From assembly GCA_000336895.1 (NCBI GenBank), contig AOLX01000014.1, forward strand, positions 423,255 through 487,254: DNA of 64,000 nucleotides. Direction: 5' to 3'. This DNA is from Haloarcula argentinensis DSM 12282. Its GTDB lineage: Archaea; Halobacteriota; Halobacteria; Halobacteriales; Haloarculaceae. Shown in pieces: positions 63,142-64,000 of this stretch; within the stretch, counting starts at the first letter, position 1, and each line of letters starts with the position of its first letter. A program made the translations under genes and the position numbers. Under the pieces are notes generated by a model, which was not told where the DNA came from, made no database searches, and saw only the letters and a program-made list of their open reading frames with translations.

Positions 63142-63951
63142 TCACTCGCCAACGTCGGGGTTGCTTTCGGCATCTCGAAGTACACCGATCCACGCCGGGT
63201 CGCCGTCGTACTCGATCGACCCGCCGGACACCTCGATGGTCCGCGTTTCGCCGTCAGCCTGTCGGCCCTCAAACTCCGAATGGAACGTTTCGAGCTCGTC
63301 TGAGTCCGCTCCTCGGAGTGATTCGGGAAGTCTGTCGCCGTCGCCCTCCGCCGTGAGAAGGGCCGGTGATTCGTCGATGAGATCACTCTGGTCATAGTCG
63401 AAAATGTCCGCCAGCTTCTGGTTCACGTAGACGAACGCCCCGTCCTGAATGATACAGACGCCCGCGAGCTCCTGTTCGACGAGCCGTTGATACCACGAGA
63501 GGGCGTTCCAGAACCGTTGCTCGGTGCGATGTTGCTCAACGGCGTTCTCGATGCGATTGGCGAGAACGTCGTACGTATCTGATCTACCCCCCTTTTGCAT
63601 ATAGTCCGTGACGCCCGATGCGATCGCCTCGCTCGCGATCTCCTCACTGCCCTTGCCAGTGAACAGAATGAACGGGATGTCCTGGTACTGCTCGCGGACG
63701 AGTTCCAGAAACTCCAGTCCGTCAGTGTTTGGCATATCGTAGTCGCTGACGATACAGTCGACCTGCTCGGTCCGGAGGAAATCAAGCGCGGCGACGGCGC
63801 TGGTCTTCGTCACGACATCGAAGTCGTCGTTGATGCGTTCGAGGTACACCTCGACTAGCTCACCAACCTGTGGATCGTCGTCGACGTGCAACACCGTACA
63901 CTCCTGAGACTGCTCGACTTTCGCCAGCGGAATCGGGACCTCTGTCCGCAT
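63142..63951 (-). CDS. Response-regulator receiver with a PAS domain
   Basis: 269 residues from an ATG at 63951. The receiver domain has the acidic triad near residues 24-26, phospho-acceptor Asp70 (VSDYDMPNTDG) and the conserved Lys in DYMQKGG. A PAS domain follows at about residues 150-265 (LAGVCIIQDGAFVYVNQKLADIF). No histidine-kinase or DNA-binding domain is seen. It may relay phosphate or modulate a partner. The left neighbour lies 129 bases away. Confidence 0.85.
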   Translation of the reverse strand: MRTEVPIPLAKVEQSQECTVLHVDDDPQVGELVEVYLERINDDFDVVTKTSAVAALDFLRTEQVDCIVSDYDMPNTDGLEFLELVREQYQDIPFILFTGKGSEEIASEAIASGVTDYMQKGGRSDTYDVLANRIENAVEQHRTEQRFWNALSWYQRLVEQELAGVCIIQDGAFVYVNQKLADIFDYDQSDLIDESPALLTAEGDGDRLPESLRGADSDELETFHSEFEGRQADGETRTIEVSGGSIEYDGDPAWIGVLRDAESNPDVGE

Positions 63952-64000
63952 CTCGTCGCGTCGGTCCACTGATTCAGTCCGGAGAAGCGGTGTATGTCTC

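Noticed and set aside
1..64000. CRISPR array, insertion sequence or rRNA operon
   Set aside because: No regularly spaced repeats, transposase motifs or rRNA sequence were seen anywhere in the window.

Overview
The window comes from a haloarchaeon, most likely Haloarcula or a close relative. The proteins are strongly acidic, coding DNA is GC-rich, and many genes have a TTTAWA-like TATA element 25-30 bases before the start codon, which fits leaderless transcripts. Archaeal markers include TBP, Spt5, SecE, FtsZ1, DtdA, a TBP-type promoter grammar and a tRNA-Trp with the long intron typical of Euryarchaeota. A complete methylaspartate-cycle locus and a Tat-exported alpha-amylase point to Haloarcula in particular. 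Gene density is high, with many 4-base start/stop overlaps.

Layout. 1-4.5 kb: a coupled zinc-ribbon gene pair at the left edge, intron-containing tRNA-Trp, two conserved haloarchaeal unknowns, guaB and two small zinc-binding proteins. 4.5-10.4 kb: tRNA-Lys with a partial copy of its 3' end nearby, an RCK-DHH phosphoesterase facing a PRC-barrel (CdpB-like) gene, a cysteine-less redoxin, three GNAT acetyltransferases, endonuclease III and a universal stress protein. 10.4-17.1 kb: a respiratory cluster with halocyanin, Rieske protein, cytochrome b and a subunit-IV-like protein, interleaved with small membrane proteins of unknown role; this is a probable quinol:halocyanin oxidoreductase. 17.1-24.1 kb: an NAD-kinase-like protein, a geranylgeranyl reductase, a helical unknown, membrane proteins, a Mop/TOBE protein, photolyase and a methyltransferase.

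24.2-38.9 kb: three consecutive hairpins, korBA (2-oxoacid:ferredoxin oxidoreductase), an FNR-like flavoprotein, a tandem stress protein, an HTH/zinc-ribbon regulator, a small Rieske protein, alpha-amylase, pabBAC, an acidic HhH protein, aroE, a CaCA exchanger and dtdA. 39-45 kb: ftsZ1, then a substrate-binding lipoprotein coupled to a methyl-accepting transducer, then secE and spt5. 45-53.8 kb: a PHP-like protein, a DUF457 membrane protein, a CinA-type amidase and an aminotransferase, then glmS-glmE-mal-mch-mcl. 53.9-64 kb: a divergent CoA transferase that completes the methylaspartate route, a TRAM protein, tbp, a Rad3/XPD helicase, an ArsA/Get3 ATPase, an SDR, endonuclease V coupled to a zinc-finger rhomboid, and a receiver-PAS protein.

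How it fits together. KorAB, the bc-type cluster and the methylaspartate operon are central carbon and respiratory functions: the last converts glutamate carbon to glyoxylate and propionyl-CoA during acetate growth. The least explained material is the set of conserved small membrane proteins in the bc cluster, the chemosensory pair inside ftsZ1-secE-spt5, and several small zinc-binding proteins. No CRISPR array, insertion sequence or rRNA operon was seen.
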